From the NCBI RefSeq assembly GCF_000719955.1, contig NZ_JOII01000007.1:124001-188000 (forward strand): 64,000 nt of DNA, in the 5' to 3' direction. Origin of the DNA: Streptomyces albidoflavus. GTDB lineage: Bacteria; Actinomycetota; Actinomycetes; Streptomycetales; Streptomycetaceae. Position numbers and translations under genes: made by a program. Below the pieces are notes generated by a model. The model had not been told where the DNA came from. It saw only the letters and a program-made list of their open reading frames with translations, and did no database searches. This document shows, piece by piece, positions 9,232-17,805 of this stretch (positions within the stretch are counted from its first letter, which is position 1; each line of letters begins with the position of its first letter).

Positions 9232-9705
9232 TCACTCTCCCGAGTGAATGGGGGGCGCCGGAGGGTTCTCCTCCAGTTCCGCGAGCACCCCCAAGTCGCC
9301 GGCCGCCCACGCCAGCAGCGTGCTCCGCAACAGCAGCGGATGCACCAACTGCCCCGTAGCCCCCGGCTGGTGCCGCCACCGCAGCGGCCACGTCCACCCG
9401 CTCAGCGCCGGTACGGGGATGAACGCGATCCGCCCCGCCTCCCCCGTCAGCCGCGTCACCCCGTCCGGCCAGCTCCGGTGCCCCGTCGAGCCGACCGGCA
9501 CCAGGAAGTACACCGCCCGCCTGCCCCTGACCTCCTCCACCACCGGCCCCGGCTCGCCCAGAGTCATCTGGGCCATCGCCTCAGCGATCAGCCGCCCGGC
9601 ACACCCGTCCACCCGCACAGCGTCGAACCGCACACCCGCCTTGCGCAGTTGGACCCCGCAGGAGGGCACCCAGTCCAGTTCCGTCGCGTGACTTTCCGTA
9701 TTCAT
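9232..9705 (-). CDS. conserved hypothetical protein
   Basis: A 157-residue protein starting at ATG 9705 (MNTESHATELDWVPSCGVQLRKAGVRFDAVRV). I do not recognise a named domain. The opening with a lone cysteine, the segment RAVYFLVPVGS, and WPLRWRHQPGATGQLVHP are typical of a Streptomyces family found beside XRE/DUF397 pairs, and it diverges from exactly such a pair here. Longer upstream in-frame sequence to 9870 overlaps the divergent regulator gene and lacks coding-type codon use. Function is unknown. Confidence 0.65.
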   Translation of the reverse strand: MNTESHATELDWVPSCGVQLRKAGVRFDAVRVDGCAGRLIAEAMAQMTLGEPGPVVEEVRGRRAVYFLVPVGSTGHRSWPDGVTRLTGEAGRIAFIPVPALSGWTWPLRWRHQPGATGQLVHPLLLRSTLLAWAAGDLGVLAELEENPPAPPIHSGE

Positions 9706-9820
9706 AGGACCAGTGAAGTACCCCGGCAGTACCGTTTCCATGACTCTCTGTCGATGATCGCCAACAGTGGGAAGTCGGCGGGTACGCGACGAGACCATTT
9801 GAGTTCGTTTGAGGTCAGGG

Positions 9821-10669
9821 GTGACCGAATTGGGGCGCAGAGAAGACGCAAACAAGGGTGACCGTCCCACGAGCGCCTACGTGGCAGAACTCGTCCGGAT
9901 CTTGCGAAGAAAGCACGGGTACACCCAGGAGGGGCTGGGCGACCTCATCGGCTGGACGGGGTCGGCCATCAGCGCCGTCGAGACGCACGCCCAGCCCGTG
10001 AGCGAGGACATGCTGGTGGCGCTGGAACCAGCCATCGGCGAGGGACTGGGACTGTTCACCGTGGCCCGGCCCTACATCAACCGGGAAAGGTTCCCGAAGC
10101 GATTCCGCGCCTTCTCCCTCCTGGAAGCAGAAGCCCTCTCGCTCTCCACCTACCAGAACTTCGTGGTCGACGGACTGTTCCAGACCAGGGACTACGCCCG
10201 CGCCCTGATCGACGGCAGCTACCCGGTTCCCCCACCCCAGAAGCGGGACGATTACGTCGAGGCCCGCATGGCGCGTAAGGCGCTGTTCGACCGCGATCCG
10301 ACACCGATGATCGAGCTGATCCTCGAAGAGACCGTACTCAGGAGGCCGTTCGGGTCCTGGGAGGTGCTTCACGGCCAGTTGCGATCGCTTCTCGCGGATT
10401 CCGAGCGCCACAACGTGACTCTTCAGGTACTCCCGTTGGACCGTGGACTCACCGGCACCCACGCGGGCGAGCGCGGCCCGATGAAACTGGTGGAGACAGA
10501 GGACCACCAGCGGGTCATCTACACCGAGATCGAGGACCAGGGGGTTCTGCTGACCGACCCACCAGTGGTCAGCGAACTCACGCACCGCTATGGGAAGATC
10601 CGCTCGCAGTGCATGACCCCGGAAGACTCCAGGACGCTCATCGAGAAACTGGCGGGAGAGACGGCGTGA
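9821..10669 (+). CDS. XRE family regulator with DUF5753 domain
   Basis: A 282-residue protein from GTG 9821 (GAGG six bases upstream). Residues 15-70 form the Cro/CI helix-turn-helix (LRRKHGYTQEGLGDLIGW, TGSAISAVETHAQPVS). The rest is the DUF5753 module (FVVDGLFQTRDYARALI, then VTLQVLPLDRGL) common in Streptomyces regulators that pair with DUF397 proteins, as the BldB/WhiJ-like systems do. Its stop overlaps the start of a DUF397 gene (GTGA), so the two are translationally coupled. It probably controls its own operon and the divergent hypothetical gene. Confidence 0.92.
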   Translation: MTELGRREDANKGDRPTSAYVAELVRILRRKHGYTQEGLGDLIGWTGSAISAVETHAQPVSEDMLVALEPAIGEGLGLFTVARPYINRERFPKRFRAFSLLEAEALSLSTYQNFVVDGLFQTRDYARALIDGSYPVPPPQKRDDYVEARMARKALFDRDPTPMIELILEETVLRRPFGSWEVLHGQLRSLLADSERHNVTLQVLPLDRGLTGTHAGERGPMKLVETEDHQRVIYTEIEDQGVLLTDPPVVSELTHRYGKIRSQCMTPEDSRTLIEKLAGETA

Positions 10670-10911
10670 ACGACACCCTCCACTGGTTCAAGTCCAGCTA
10701 CAGCGACGGTGGCGGAGGCGACTGCGTCGAAGCGGCCTTCACCTGGCACAAGTCCACCTACAGCGACGGCGGAGGCGGCAACTGCGTGGAGGTCTCCCCC
10801 TGCACCTGCCCCACCCCCACCACCGTCCACATCCGGGACTCCAAAAACCCCACCGGCCCCACCCTCACCCTCAGCAGCACCGCGTGGGCAGCCTTCCTCG
10901 TTTCTGCATGA
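10666..10911 (+). CDS. DUF397 protein with a duplicated core motif
   Basis: An 81-residue partner of the upstream XRE regulator. DUF397 proteins usually carry one W-x-K-S-S-Y-S core followed by a CVEV strand; here the unit occurs twice in tandem (WFKSSYSDGGGGDCVEAA and WHKSTYSDGGGGNCVEVS), then VHIRDSKNP. Family knowledge suggests it modulates the XRE protein, by analogy with WhiJ-type pairs. It overlaps its neighbours by 4 bases at both ends. Confidence 0.9.
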   Translation: MNDTLHWFKSSYSDGGGGDCVEAAFTWHKSTYSDGGGGNCVEVSPCTCPTPTTVHIRDSKNPTGPTLTLSSTAWAAFLVSA

Positions 10912-11666
10912 CAGCTCAGCTTGACGAAGTCCTCGCGCTTGTCAGCGAGTTGGTTCACCCGACCGATCTCGTCGCCGTCTACCTGTACGGCTCGGCCACG
11001 ACCACCGGGCTGCGGCCGTACAGCGATCTCGACGTGTTCGTGGTCGTGCGGCGCGGGCTCGTGGAGGAGGAGCGGCGTGGGCTGACCGCTCGGCTGCTCG
11101 GGATCTCCGGGGCGCCGGGGCGGCCCGTGGAGCTGACCGTGGTGGTGCTCGGGGACGTGGTGCCGTGGCGGTATCCGGCCCGGCAGGAGTTCCAGTACGG
11201 GGAGTGGCTGCGGGAGGCGTACGAGCGCGGGGAGGTTCCGGGGGCGCGGGTCGAGCCGGATCTCGCGGTGCTGATGCGAATGGTGGTGGCGGACGGGCGG
11301 GTGCTGGCGGGGCCTCCGGCGGGTGAGGTGTTGCCGGAGGTGCCTGCGGAGGATGTGGCGCGGGCGGTGGTCGCCGGGGTGCCCGGTCTGCTCGGGGAAC
11401 TGGCCGAGGACACCCGGAACGTGCTGCTTACCCTCGCGCGGGCCTGGGTCACGCTCGACACCGGGGCGGTCGTGCCGAAGGACGCGGCGGCCGGGTGGGC
11501 GCTGGGCCGCCTGCCCGGGGAGCACCGGCCCGCGCTGGCGCACGCGCGGGAGGTGTACCTCGGGGAGGCGGAGGAGAACTGGGGCCGGGTCGGGCCCGGG
11601 CGGGTGGCGGACTGTGCCGCGTATCTGGCGGGACGGGTACGGGAGTTGGCGCCGGGCTCAGAGTGA
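10908..11666 (+). CDS. aminoglycoside adenylyltransferase-like nucleotidyltransferase (AadA-type)
   Basis: A 252-residue protein. Residues 24-45 contain the nucleotidyltransferase signature YLYGSATTTGLRPYSDLDVF (GS...DxD) with the two metal-binding aspartates. The C-terminal helical part (RNVLLTLARAWVTLDTG, later DAAAGWALGRLP) matches AadA/ANT(3'')-type enzymes that adenylate streptomycin or spectinomycin. Actual drug use is unproven. ATG 10908 overlaps the DUF397 stop (ATGA), making it the third gene of an XRE-DUF397-ANT operon, an unusual arrangement implying regulated expression. Confidence 0.87.
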   Translation: MTAQLDEVLALVSELVHPTDLVAVYLYGSATTTGLRPYSDLDVFVVVRRGLVEEERRGLTARLLGISGAPGRPVELTVVVLGDVVPWRYPARQEFQYGEWLREAYERGEVPGARVEPDLAVLMRMVVADGRVLAGPPAGEVLPEVPAEDVARAVVAGVPGLLGELAEDTRNVLLTLARAWVTLDTGAVVPKDAAAGWALGRLPGEHRPALAHAREVYLGEAEENWGRVGPGRVADCAAYLAGRVRELAPGSE

Positions 11667-11672
11667 GGCGGG

Positions 11673-12227
11673 TCAGCTCGCGGGCTGGTCCCACTCCTCC
11701 GACAGGACCGCCCACAGCTCCATGTCGAGGCGTCGGCCCCGGTGGACGTAGGCCGAGCGCTGGACGCCCTCGCGGGTCATGCCGAGGCGGCGGGCGACGG
11801 CGATGCTCGGCTCGTTGTCCGTGGCCACGTGCCACTCGACGCGGCGCATCCCGCGCACCGTGAACGCCCAGTCGATGACCGTCCGGCAGGCCCGCGTCAC
11901 CAGGCCCCGCCCGACCGCTGCGGGCTCCAGCCAGCAGCCGGCCTCGGCCACGCCGTGCACGGGGTCGAAGGTGCGGAAGAGGACGCCGCCGACGAGCGTT
12001 CCGTCCAGCCAGATCCCGTACAGCCGCCCGGCGTCGGCCGCCTGCCGCTCCGCGTAGGTCCTGAGGAAGGCGCGGCTCTCGGTGAGGTCCCGGACGACGT
12101 CCGGCAGGCCGTTCCGCTCGCCCACGGTCTCCCGTGCGCGGTCCATGTGGGCGAGGAACTCGTCCGCCTGCCAGATCTCCAGCGGGCGGAGTTCGGCGCC
12201 CTCGGGGCCGAGGGGGAGCGTGAACAT
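11673..12227 (-). CDS. GNAT family N-acetyltransferase (RimJ/RimL-like)
   Basis: A 184-residue protein of usual RimJ/RimL length. ELRPLEIWQADEFLAHMDRA is the opening strand-helix, GIWLDGTLVGGVLFRTFD the central sheet, AEAGCWLEPAAVGRGLVTRA the acetyl-CoA pyrophosphate loop, and RVEWHVATDNEPSIAVARRLG with FTVRGM the typical end. It would acetylate an amine, of a small molecule or of a protein N-terminus such as a ribosomal protein. It converges with the adenylyltransferase gene only 6 bases away. Confidence 0.9.
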   Translation of the reverse strand: MFTLPLGPEGAELRPLEIWQADEFLAHMDRARETVGERNGLPDVVRDLTESRAFLRTYAERQAADAGRLYGIWLDGTLVGGVLFRTFDPVHGVAEAGCWLEPAAVGRGLVTRACRTVIDWAFTVRGMRRVEWHVATDNEPSIAVARRLGMTREGVQRSAYVHRGRRLDMELWAVLSEEWDQPAS

Positions 12228-12353
12228 GGGGGCCTTCCGGTCGGCGGGCGCGCGACGTGCGCGATGCGCGGTGCGATGCGCGGGGATGCTTTCACGCCGG
12301 GTGGGCGCGACGCAGCCGAATTACCGCTGTGGCCTGGTGCGATGCTGACGCGC

Positions 12354-12911
12354 ATGAAGCGGAGTTACCTGATCCACGCGGGGTTCGGCCTGGTGCCTGG
12401 CGGTGCGCTGATCCTGCTCGCCGCGCTGACCTGGATACCCGGTCTCGTACCGCCGCAGTGGAATCCTGGGGTTCCGCTGGTCGCCCTCCTGCTGGCGCTG
12501 CCCGTCTTCGTGACGGCGATGGCCCGGCTCCTGCTGGCCCGGGTCAGCAAGGCCACGCTGTGGGACGCCTTCCGGTGTCTGCCCGGAACGGCGCAGCTGG
12601 GACTCGGCGGGGGACTGGTGGCGGCGGTCGCCACGCTCGCCTCCACCTTCGCCGGACCGTACGGGCACTTCCAGGCGCCCGAGGAACACGGTGCGGGGCG
12701 GTATCTCGCCTGGGACGGAGCGGTGCGCGAGACGGTGGAGGTCTCCCACGAGGTCTACCTCGCCGTCGTGGGGGCGGACCTGCGCATGGCACTGGGGATG
12801 GGAGCGACGCTGTTCGTCGTGGCGGGGGTGGCGGTGCTGCTGGCCGGGGAGATACGGCGGTGGGACCAGGCCGGGGACCGGGAGCCGGATCGAGTGCCCC
12901 GGACGGGGTGA
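12354..12911 (+). CDS. small four-helix integral membrane protein
   Basis: A 185-residue hydrophobic protein with four likely membrane segments: GLVPGGALILLAALTWIPG, PLVALLLALPVFVTAMA, LGGGLVAAVATLASTFAG and MGATLFVVAGVAVLLAG, ending in a charged tail. I do not recognise a family. No good ribosome site is visible; ATG 12342 is an equally possible start. The preceding frame continues far upstream but is antisense to the acetyltransferase gene. Confidence 0.65.
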   Translation: MKRSYLIHAGFGLVPGGALILLAALTWIPGLVPPQWNPGVPLVALLLALPVFVTAMARLLLARVSKATLWDAFRCLPGTAQLGLGGGLVAAVATLASTFAGPYGHFQAPEEHGAGRYLAWDGAVRETVEVSHEVYLAVVGADLRMALGMGATLFVVAGVAVLLAGEIRRWDQAGDREPDRVPRTG

Positions 12912-13065
12912 GGGCGGGTGGCCAGGACAGGCACACCCGCCCGTTTCCGCGCAGAATGGGAGGGTCGGCCACCCTGGCGGGTCGCGTGTGCGGCGCGGCC
13001 GGGGGCCTCGGCCGTGTACCGAGTGCCGTTGCGGCCAGGTCCGGGGCCGGGGCAGGAGGAGGCTC

Positions 13066-15165
13066 ATGCAGCGCAGCGCCGCGGCGTCCGGCGAACCCGA
13101 TCCGCAGACCGACGCGCCGTCCGAGCCCCTGTCCACCGCCCGGGTGGCGCTGGCCGTCAACAACATGGGCACCTTCACCTGGAGCCTCGCCGACAACAGG
13201 CTCGGGTACGACCGGGGCGGCGAGACGGTCATGGGGTTCCGGCCCGGGGAGTTCGACGGGCGGCTGGAGACGCTCGGCGAGCGGATGCTGCCGGTGGAGC
13301 TGCCGGCGGTCCAGGAGCAGGTGGAGCGGGCCATGCGGGAGCGGTCCAGCTTCAGCCTGTACTTCCGGGTGCGGCACCCGAACGGCGCACTGCGCTGGAC
13401 CCACACCCAGGGCCACGTGATCACCGACCGGCAGGGCAGGCCGGTCCGGGTCATCGGGATCATCCGGGACGCCAGCCAGGAGCTGCGCGCCGTCGACCAG
13501 ACGGAGGAACTGCGCCGCGCCCGCAGCGAGCGGCGCCGCCAGGCCGACATCGTGGGGCACGTCAGCGACACCCTGGTCCCGACCCTCACCCTGGACGACC
13601 TCGCCGAGGCGCTCACCTCCGACCGGCTGCTGGAGCAGATCGGCGCCTCCAGCATCATCCTGGGCATGGTCGACGCCGGGCACATCCGGCTGATCGGCGC
13701 CAACGGCATCCCCGCCGACCTGCTGCGCGACTTCCACCTCTCCCGCCTGGAACAGCCGCTGCCGCTCACCGAGGCGGCCCGTTCCCGGGAGGCCGTCTTC
13801 CTCCTGGGCCGCCAGGAGTTCGTCGAGCGGTACCCGTCGCTCGAACCGTACGTACGGGAGTTCCCCCAGGCCGCCGCGGCCGTCTACCTCCCGCTGATCG
13901 CCCAGGGCGACGCCATCGGCGCCGTCGGCCTCACCTACGAGGGCCGCGCCCACTTCCCGCAGGACGAGCAGACCGTGCTGCGCGCCCTCGGCAAGGTCAT
14001 CGCCCAGGCCCTGCAACGCGCCCTCCTCTACGACCAGGAGCACGAGCTGGCCGCCGGCCTCCAGACGGCCATGCTCCCCGGGCACCTGCCCCACTCCCCC
14101 GGCGTCGAGCTGGCCGCCCGCTACCGGCCCACGCGGGCGCGGGGCGGCATCGGCGGCGACTGGTACGACGCGCTGCTGCTCTCCGACGGGCGGGTGGGGG
14201 CGGTCATCGGCGACGTGCAGGGCCACGACGTGACGGCCGCCGCCATCATGGGCCAGCTCCGCATCGCGCTGCGGGCGTACGCGGCCGAGGGGCACCCGCC
14301 GACGACCGTGATGGCGCGCGGCTCGGTCTTCCTCACCGAACTCGACACCGGGCGCTTCGCCACCTGCCTGCTCGCCGTCCTCGACCCGCGCACCGGCCTG
14401 ACCACGATCGTGCGGGCCGGCCACCCGGACCCCGCGCTGCGGCTCGCCGACGGCACCACCGCCTCCCTCGACATCCCCGGCGGCCTCCCTCTCGGCCTGA
14501 CCTCCCCGGAGGCCCAGCCCGTCTACCCGGCGTACGAGACCGTCCTCGAACCCGGCTCCACCCTGCTGCTCTGCACCGACGGGCTCTTCGAGTCCCGCAC
14601 CCAGGACATCGACACGGGGCGGGTCCGGCTCCTGGAGGCGCTGCGGGAGGGGCCCGGCGAACCGGAGCGGCTCGCGGACCACCTGCTGGGCGCGATGGCG
14701 CCGTACACGGGCGAGGAGGACGACGTGGCGCTGCTGGTGCTGCGGCGGCTGGCGGGGCCTTCGACCCCGGCGCAGCTGATGGAGGCGGTGATCGCGCCGG
14801 GCGATCCGGAGGCGCTGCGGGCGGCCCGGCAGGATCTGCGGGTGGCGCTGGAGGGCTGGCAGCTGGACTCCCTCGCCGACACCGCCGTACTGCTCACCTG
14901 CGAACTCGTCACCAACGCCCTGCTGCACAGCGGCGGCGAGACCCTGCTGACCGCCCGCCCGGTACGGCGCGAGGACGGCGGCCGGGCCCTGCGGCTCTCC
15001 GTCACCGACGCCTCCCCCGCCTCCCCGCGCCGCCGGGCCGCCACCGGCCAGGCGACCTCGGGGCGGGGCATGCTCCTGGTCGAGGAACTGACCAGCGACT
15101 GGGGTGTGGAGCCGCGCGGCAACGGCAAGACGGTGTGGTGCGAGATCCCGCTGGCGGTGCCCTGA
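13066..15165 (+). CDS. PAS-GAF-SpoIIE phosphatase with C-terminal HATPase domain
   Basis: A 699-residue protein with AGGAGG before ATG 13066. Order: PAS (about 25-145, ending VIGIIRDASQEL), a linker helix, GAF (about 165-325), PP2C-type SpoIIE phosphatase (about 340-560; GGIGGDWYD, GDVQGHDVTAAAIMGQLR, CTDGLFE, EEDDVALLVL) and an anti-sigma-like HATPase (about 575-699; ELVTNALLHSGG, GRGMLLVEEL). Such proteins link a sensed signal to partner switching: the phosphatase dephosphorylates an anti-anti-sigma factor and the kinase-type domain can phosphorylate it or bind sigma. It stands alone, so its partners lie elsewhere. Confidence 0.95.
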   Translation: MQRSAAASGEPDPQTDAPSEPLSTARVALAVNNMGTFTWSLADNRLGYDRGGETVMGFRPGEFDGRLETLGERMLPVELPAVQEQVERAMRERSSFSLYFRVRHPNGALRWTHTQGHVITDRQGRPVRVIGIIRDASQELRAVDQTEELRRARSERRRQADIVGHVSDTLVPTLTLDDLAEALTSDRLLEQIGASSIILGMVDAGHIRLIGANGIPADLLRDFHLSRLEQPLPLTEAARSREAVFLLGRQEFVERYPSLEPYVREFPQAAAAVYLPLIAQGDAIGAVGLTYEGRAHFPQDEQTVLRALGKVIAQALQRALLYDQEHELAAGLQTAMLPGHLPHSPGVELAARYRPTRARGGIGGDWYDALLLSDGRVGAVIGDVQGHDVTAAAIMGQLRIALRAYAAEGHPPTTVMARGSVFLTELDTGRFATCLLAVLDPRTGLTTIVRAGHPDPALRLADGTTASLDIPGGLPLGLTSPEAQPVYPAYETVLEPGSTLLLCTDGLFESRTQDIDTGRVRLLEALREGPGEPERLADHLLGAMAPYTGEEDDVALLVLRRLAGPSTPAQLMEAVIAPGDPEALRAARQDLRVALEGWQLDSLADTAVLLTCELVTNALLHSGGETLLTARPVRREDGGRALRLSVTDASPASPRRRAATGQATSGRGMLLVEELTSDWGVEPRGNGKTVWCEIPLAVP

Positions 15166-15185
15166 GCCTCCCCTGCGGGAGCCTC

Positions 15186-16079
15186 TTACGCCTGGACCGC
15201 CTCACCGCCGGCCGCGGAGCCGCAGCCGGAGGTCCATGCCGGGGCGGCGCCGACCAGCGAGTCGAGCCGCTCCAGCCGCTGCGTGGTGGTGGCGTCGGCG
15301 GGCGTCATGACGATGATCCGCTCACCCCGGGCCCGGTCCAGCCACAGGCTCTGGAACTGGACGTCGAGGGCGCCGACGCGCGGCGAGCGGTAGCGGCGCA
15401 GCTGGGTGCGGTCGCCGGCCACATCGTACGACTCCCAGAGCCGGACGAAGTCGGGGGACTCCTGGCGCAGGCGGGTGAGGAGCGCGTTCCAGCGGGGGTT
15501 GTCGCGGTGTTCCGGCTGGCGGGCGCGGAGGCGGGCGGTGATCTCGCGCAGGACGGTCTCCTCGTCGACCAGGCTGTCGCGCCAGCGCGGCTCGGTGAAC
15601 ATCAGCCAGGCGCAGTTGCGTTCCTCGACCGGGTAGGCGTCGAGGTCGGCGAAGAGGTAGCGGTAGGCGCGGTTGGCGGCGACCAGGTCGTAGCAGTCGG
15701 TCTGCACGGCGGCCGGGTACGGCAGGAACTTGGCGAGCAGGGTGGTGTGCTCGGGGCGCAGGTCCATGGGCGGGCCCGGTTCGGTGGCGGTGCCCCGGCC
15801 GGCGAGGACGCGCAGGTGCCGGTGTTCGGCGGCGTCCAGGCGCAGGACGCGGGCGACCGCGTCCAGGACCTGGTCGGAGGCGTTCCGCGCCCGCCCCTGT
15901 TCGAGCCAGGTGTACCAGGTGACGCCGATCCCGGCGAGCTGCGCGACCTCCTCACGACGCAGGCCGGGGGTGCGGCGGCGGCCGCCGGCGGGCAGGCCCG
16001 CCTCGCCCGGGGAGATGCGGGCACGGCGGGCGCGCAGGAAGGCGCCGAGGGCGTCGCGGTCGGCTGTCGAGGAGGTCAC
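15186..16079 (-). CDS. XRE family regulator with MmyB-like ligand domain
   Basis: A 297-residue protein from GTG 16079. Residues 10-75 are the helix-turn-helix (LGAFLRARRARISP, RTPGLRREEVAQLAGIGVTWYTWLEQGRA). The remainder is the PAS-like MmyB domain (AAVQTDCYDLVAANRAYRYLF, later LRRYRSPRVGALDVQFQSLW). Members commonly repress or activate a neighbouring oxidoreductase or transporter; here the neighbour is a divergent MFS exporter, and the 102-base gap holds a perfect 12-base palindrome. Confidence 0.92.
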   Translation of the reverse strand: MTSSTADRDALGAFLRARRARISPGEAGLPAGGRRRTPGLRREEVAQLAGIGVTWYTWLEQGRARNASDQVLDAVARVLRLDAAEHRHLRVLAGRGTATEPGPPMDLRPEHTTLLAKFLPYPAAVQTDCYDLVAANRAYRYLFADLDAYPVEERNCAWLMFTEPRWRDSLVDEETVLREITARLRARQPEHRDNPRWNALLTRLRQESPDFVRLWESYDVAGDRTQLRRYRSPRVGALDVQFQSLWLDRARGERIIVMTPADATTTQRLERLDSLVGAAPAWTSGCGSAAGGEAVQA

Positions 16080-16143
16080 CCTGCCAGTGTGGGGCCTTCG
16101 GGCGGGCACATCCAGGTGGTGCCAGTACCCGTACAAGGGGACT

Positions 16144-16155
16144 CCTGGTACCAGG
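16144..16155. promoter_or_regulatory. palindrome between XRE regulator and MFS exporter
   Basis: CCTGGTACCAGG is a perfect 12-base palindrome 27 bases before the MFS start, in the divergent promoter region. A related imperfect copy (GGTGCCAGTACC) lies about 20 bases upstream. A probable operator for the divergent regulator. Confidence 0.5.
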
Positions 16156-16181
16156 ATGGCGGGCGGTCCAGGGTCGGTGTC

Positions 16182-17666
16182 ATGACCCCACAGACCGCTC
16201 CCGCCGAGTCCGCCACGGGCTCCGCGACGCCCGCCCCAGGGCCGCGCCCGGTGCGTGCCCTCACCGGCGCCGGCCTCGCCGTGCTGCTTCTCGCCTACCT
16301 CCCCGTGAACATGACGTTCGGCTCGGTCAACCTGCTCGAACCGGCGATCGTCACCGATCTCGGCGTGACCGTCTCGGGCGGGCAGCTGGTGCTCTCCGGG
16401 TACACCACGGCGTTCGCCGCGACGCTGGTCGTCGCGGGGCGGCTCGGCGACCGGTACGGCAGGCGGCGGCTGCTGGCGGCCGGAGCCGGGACGTTCGGGG
16501 TGGCCTCGGTGCTGGCCGCGCTGGCGCCGAACCTGGTCACCCTGGTCGCCCTGCGGGCCGTCCTGGGCGTGGCGGCGGGCCTGTTCACCCCGCAGGTGCT
16601 GTCGACGATCCAGGCCACGGCGCCGGAGCGGCTGCGGACGCTGGGCGTCACGCTCTTCGCCGCCGTCAGCGGCATCGCGACCGTCACCGGGCAGCTCCTC
16701 GCGGGCGTCGTCGCGCAGACGGCCGGGGACCACTGGGGCTGGCGGCTGGTCCAGGCCCTGACCGGGGCCATCGGCGCGGCCGCCCTCCTCGGCCTGCGGA
16801 CGGTCCCCGAGTCGCGCTCGACGGCGCCGCTCGCCCTCGACCTGCGCGGGGCGGCGCTTCTCGGCACGGGTCTGCTCCTCGTCGTGGTGCCGCTGACGCT
16901 GGGCACCTCGGCGGGCGGCCCCGCCCTCGTCCTCGCGATGCTGGCGGCGGGCGGCGCCGTCCTCGCCGCCTTCGCCCGCTCGCAGCGCGCCGCCGAACGC
17001 CGGGGCGAACTGCCCGTCGTCCCGCCGGCCGTGCTGCGCACCCCGGCCGTCCGCCAGGGCCTGATCATGACCCTGCTCTTCTTCACCGGCTACGGCGCGT
17101 TCCTGTACGAGTTCTCGGCCCTCTCCCAGGGCGCGTTCGGCGCGGACGCCTGGGGTGCGGTGGTGCTGCTGCTCGGGTTCGGCGCGGCCTTCATCGCCAC
17201 CGCCCTCGCCCTGCCCGCCGTGGAACGGCGCACCGGCCGCTGGACGATGACCGGCGCCGCGCTCGGCCAGGCCGCCGTCCTGCTCGCCCTCGCCGTCACC
17301 GTGAACGGCGCGCAGGGCCGGGCCCCGGCCGCCCTCCACCCGCTGCTGATCCTGCTCGGCGTCACCCAGGCCCTGATGTACGGGCCGGTCCTGCGCACCG
17401 TGCTGTCCCGCACCCCGACCTGGGCGGCCGGGGTCGCCGGCGGCCTCTTCACCACCTTGCAGCAGCTGGGGCTCGGCCTCGGGGTGGCGCTCCTGGGCGG
17501 CGTCTTCCACGCCGTGGCCGACGGCCAGGGGGGCGGCTCCGCGTCCGGGCTGCCGCACGGGTTCGCGGTCGCGGTGACCGTGCAGGCGGCGCTGGCGCTG
17601 GTCTTCGCCTTCCTGGCCGGGCGGGTCGCCCGGGGAACCGACCGCGTCATGTCGGAAAAGGCATAG
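16182..17666 (+). CDS. MFS transporter (DHA2-like drug exporter)
   Basis: A 494-residue protein with about 14 membrane segments. The loop 2-3 motif A is present as GRLGDRYGRRRLL, and the motif C region reads AAVSGIATVTGQLLAGVV. The length and topology fit the DHA2 multidrug proton antiporters. ATG 16182 is 3 codons after an in-frame GGT. It is controlled most likely by the divergent MmyB-type regulator. Substrate is not known; a nearby AlaRS paralog and P450 make antibiotic export a reasonable but unproven idea. Confidence 0.92.
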   Translation: MTPQTAPAESATGSATPAPGPRPVRALTGAGLAVLLLAYLPVNMTFGSVNLLEPAIVTDLGVTVSGGQLVLSGYTTAFAATLVVAGRLGDRYGRRRLLAAGAGTFGVASVLAALAPNLVTLVALRAVLGVAAGLFTPQVLSTIQATAPERLRTLGVTLFAAVSGIATVTGQLLAGVVAQTAGDHWGWRLVQALTGAIGAAALLGLRTVPESRSTAPLALDLRGAALLGTGLLLVVVPLTLGTSAGGPALVLAMLAAGGAVLAAFARSQRAAERRGELPVVPPAVLRTPAVRQGLIMTLLFFTGYGAFLYEFSALSQGAFGADAWGAVVLLLGFGAAFIATALALPAVERRTGRWTMTGAALGQAAVLLALAVTVNGAQGRAPAALHPLLILLGVTQALMYGPVLRTVLSRTPTWAAGVAGGLFTTLQQLGLGLGVALLGGVFHAVADGQGGGSASGLPHGFAVAVTVQAALALVFAFLAGRVARGTDRVMSEKA

Positions 17667-17689
17667 GCGCCGGCCGGTTCGGCCCGTCC

Positions 17690-17716
17690 GGGCGATCGGG
17701 GCGATCGGGGCGATCG
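17690..17716. repeat. three tandem 9-base repeats (GGGCGATCG)
   Basis: Three exact adjacent copies of GGGCGATCG lie in the gap after the MFS gene. They contain overlapping CGATCG palindromes. Function is unknown. Confidence 0.85.
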
Positions 17717-17742
17717 ACAGGTACCGGACGCGACAGCCCGCC

Positions 17743-17788
17743 CCCTTGTTGCACACTGGTTGCAAGAACAATCTGTGAGCAACAAGGG
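17743..17788. promoter_or_regulatory. long inverted repeat in an AT-richer island before the tsaD paralog
   Basis: CCCTTGTTGC at 17743-17752 and its exact complement GCAACAAGGG at 17779-17788 flank 26 bases that contain a further GTTGCA and an ACAA/TTGT pair. The island is markedly richer in A and T than its surroundings. It may be an operator pair or the stem of a leader RNA; it ends at the GTG/ATG candidate starts of the tsaD paralog. Confidence 0.55.
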
Positions 17789-17805
17789 TGAGGCGGGTGG
17801 GCTCC

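Noticed and set aside
9223..9247. GAGTGA/TCACTC inverted repeats as an operator
   Set aside because: They overlap the 3' end and stop codon of the hypothetical gene, where a role in termination is as likely; left unannotated.
12544..14928. A 794-codon minus-strand frame
   Set aside because: Antisense shadow of the SpoIIE phosphatase, caused by high third-position GC.
12918..17666. A 1582-codon open frame on the plus strand
   Set aside because: Its first 1080 codons are out of phase with the SpoIIE-phosphatase gene and antisense to the XRE gene, with Arg/Pro/Gly-rich nonsense; only the last 494 codons, the MFS protein, are real.
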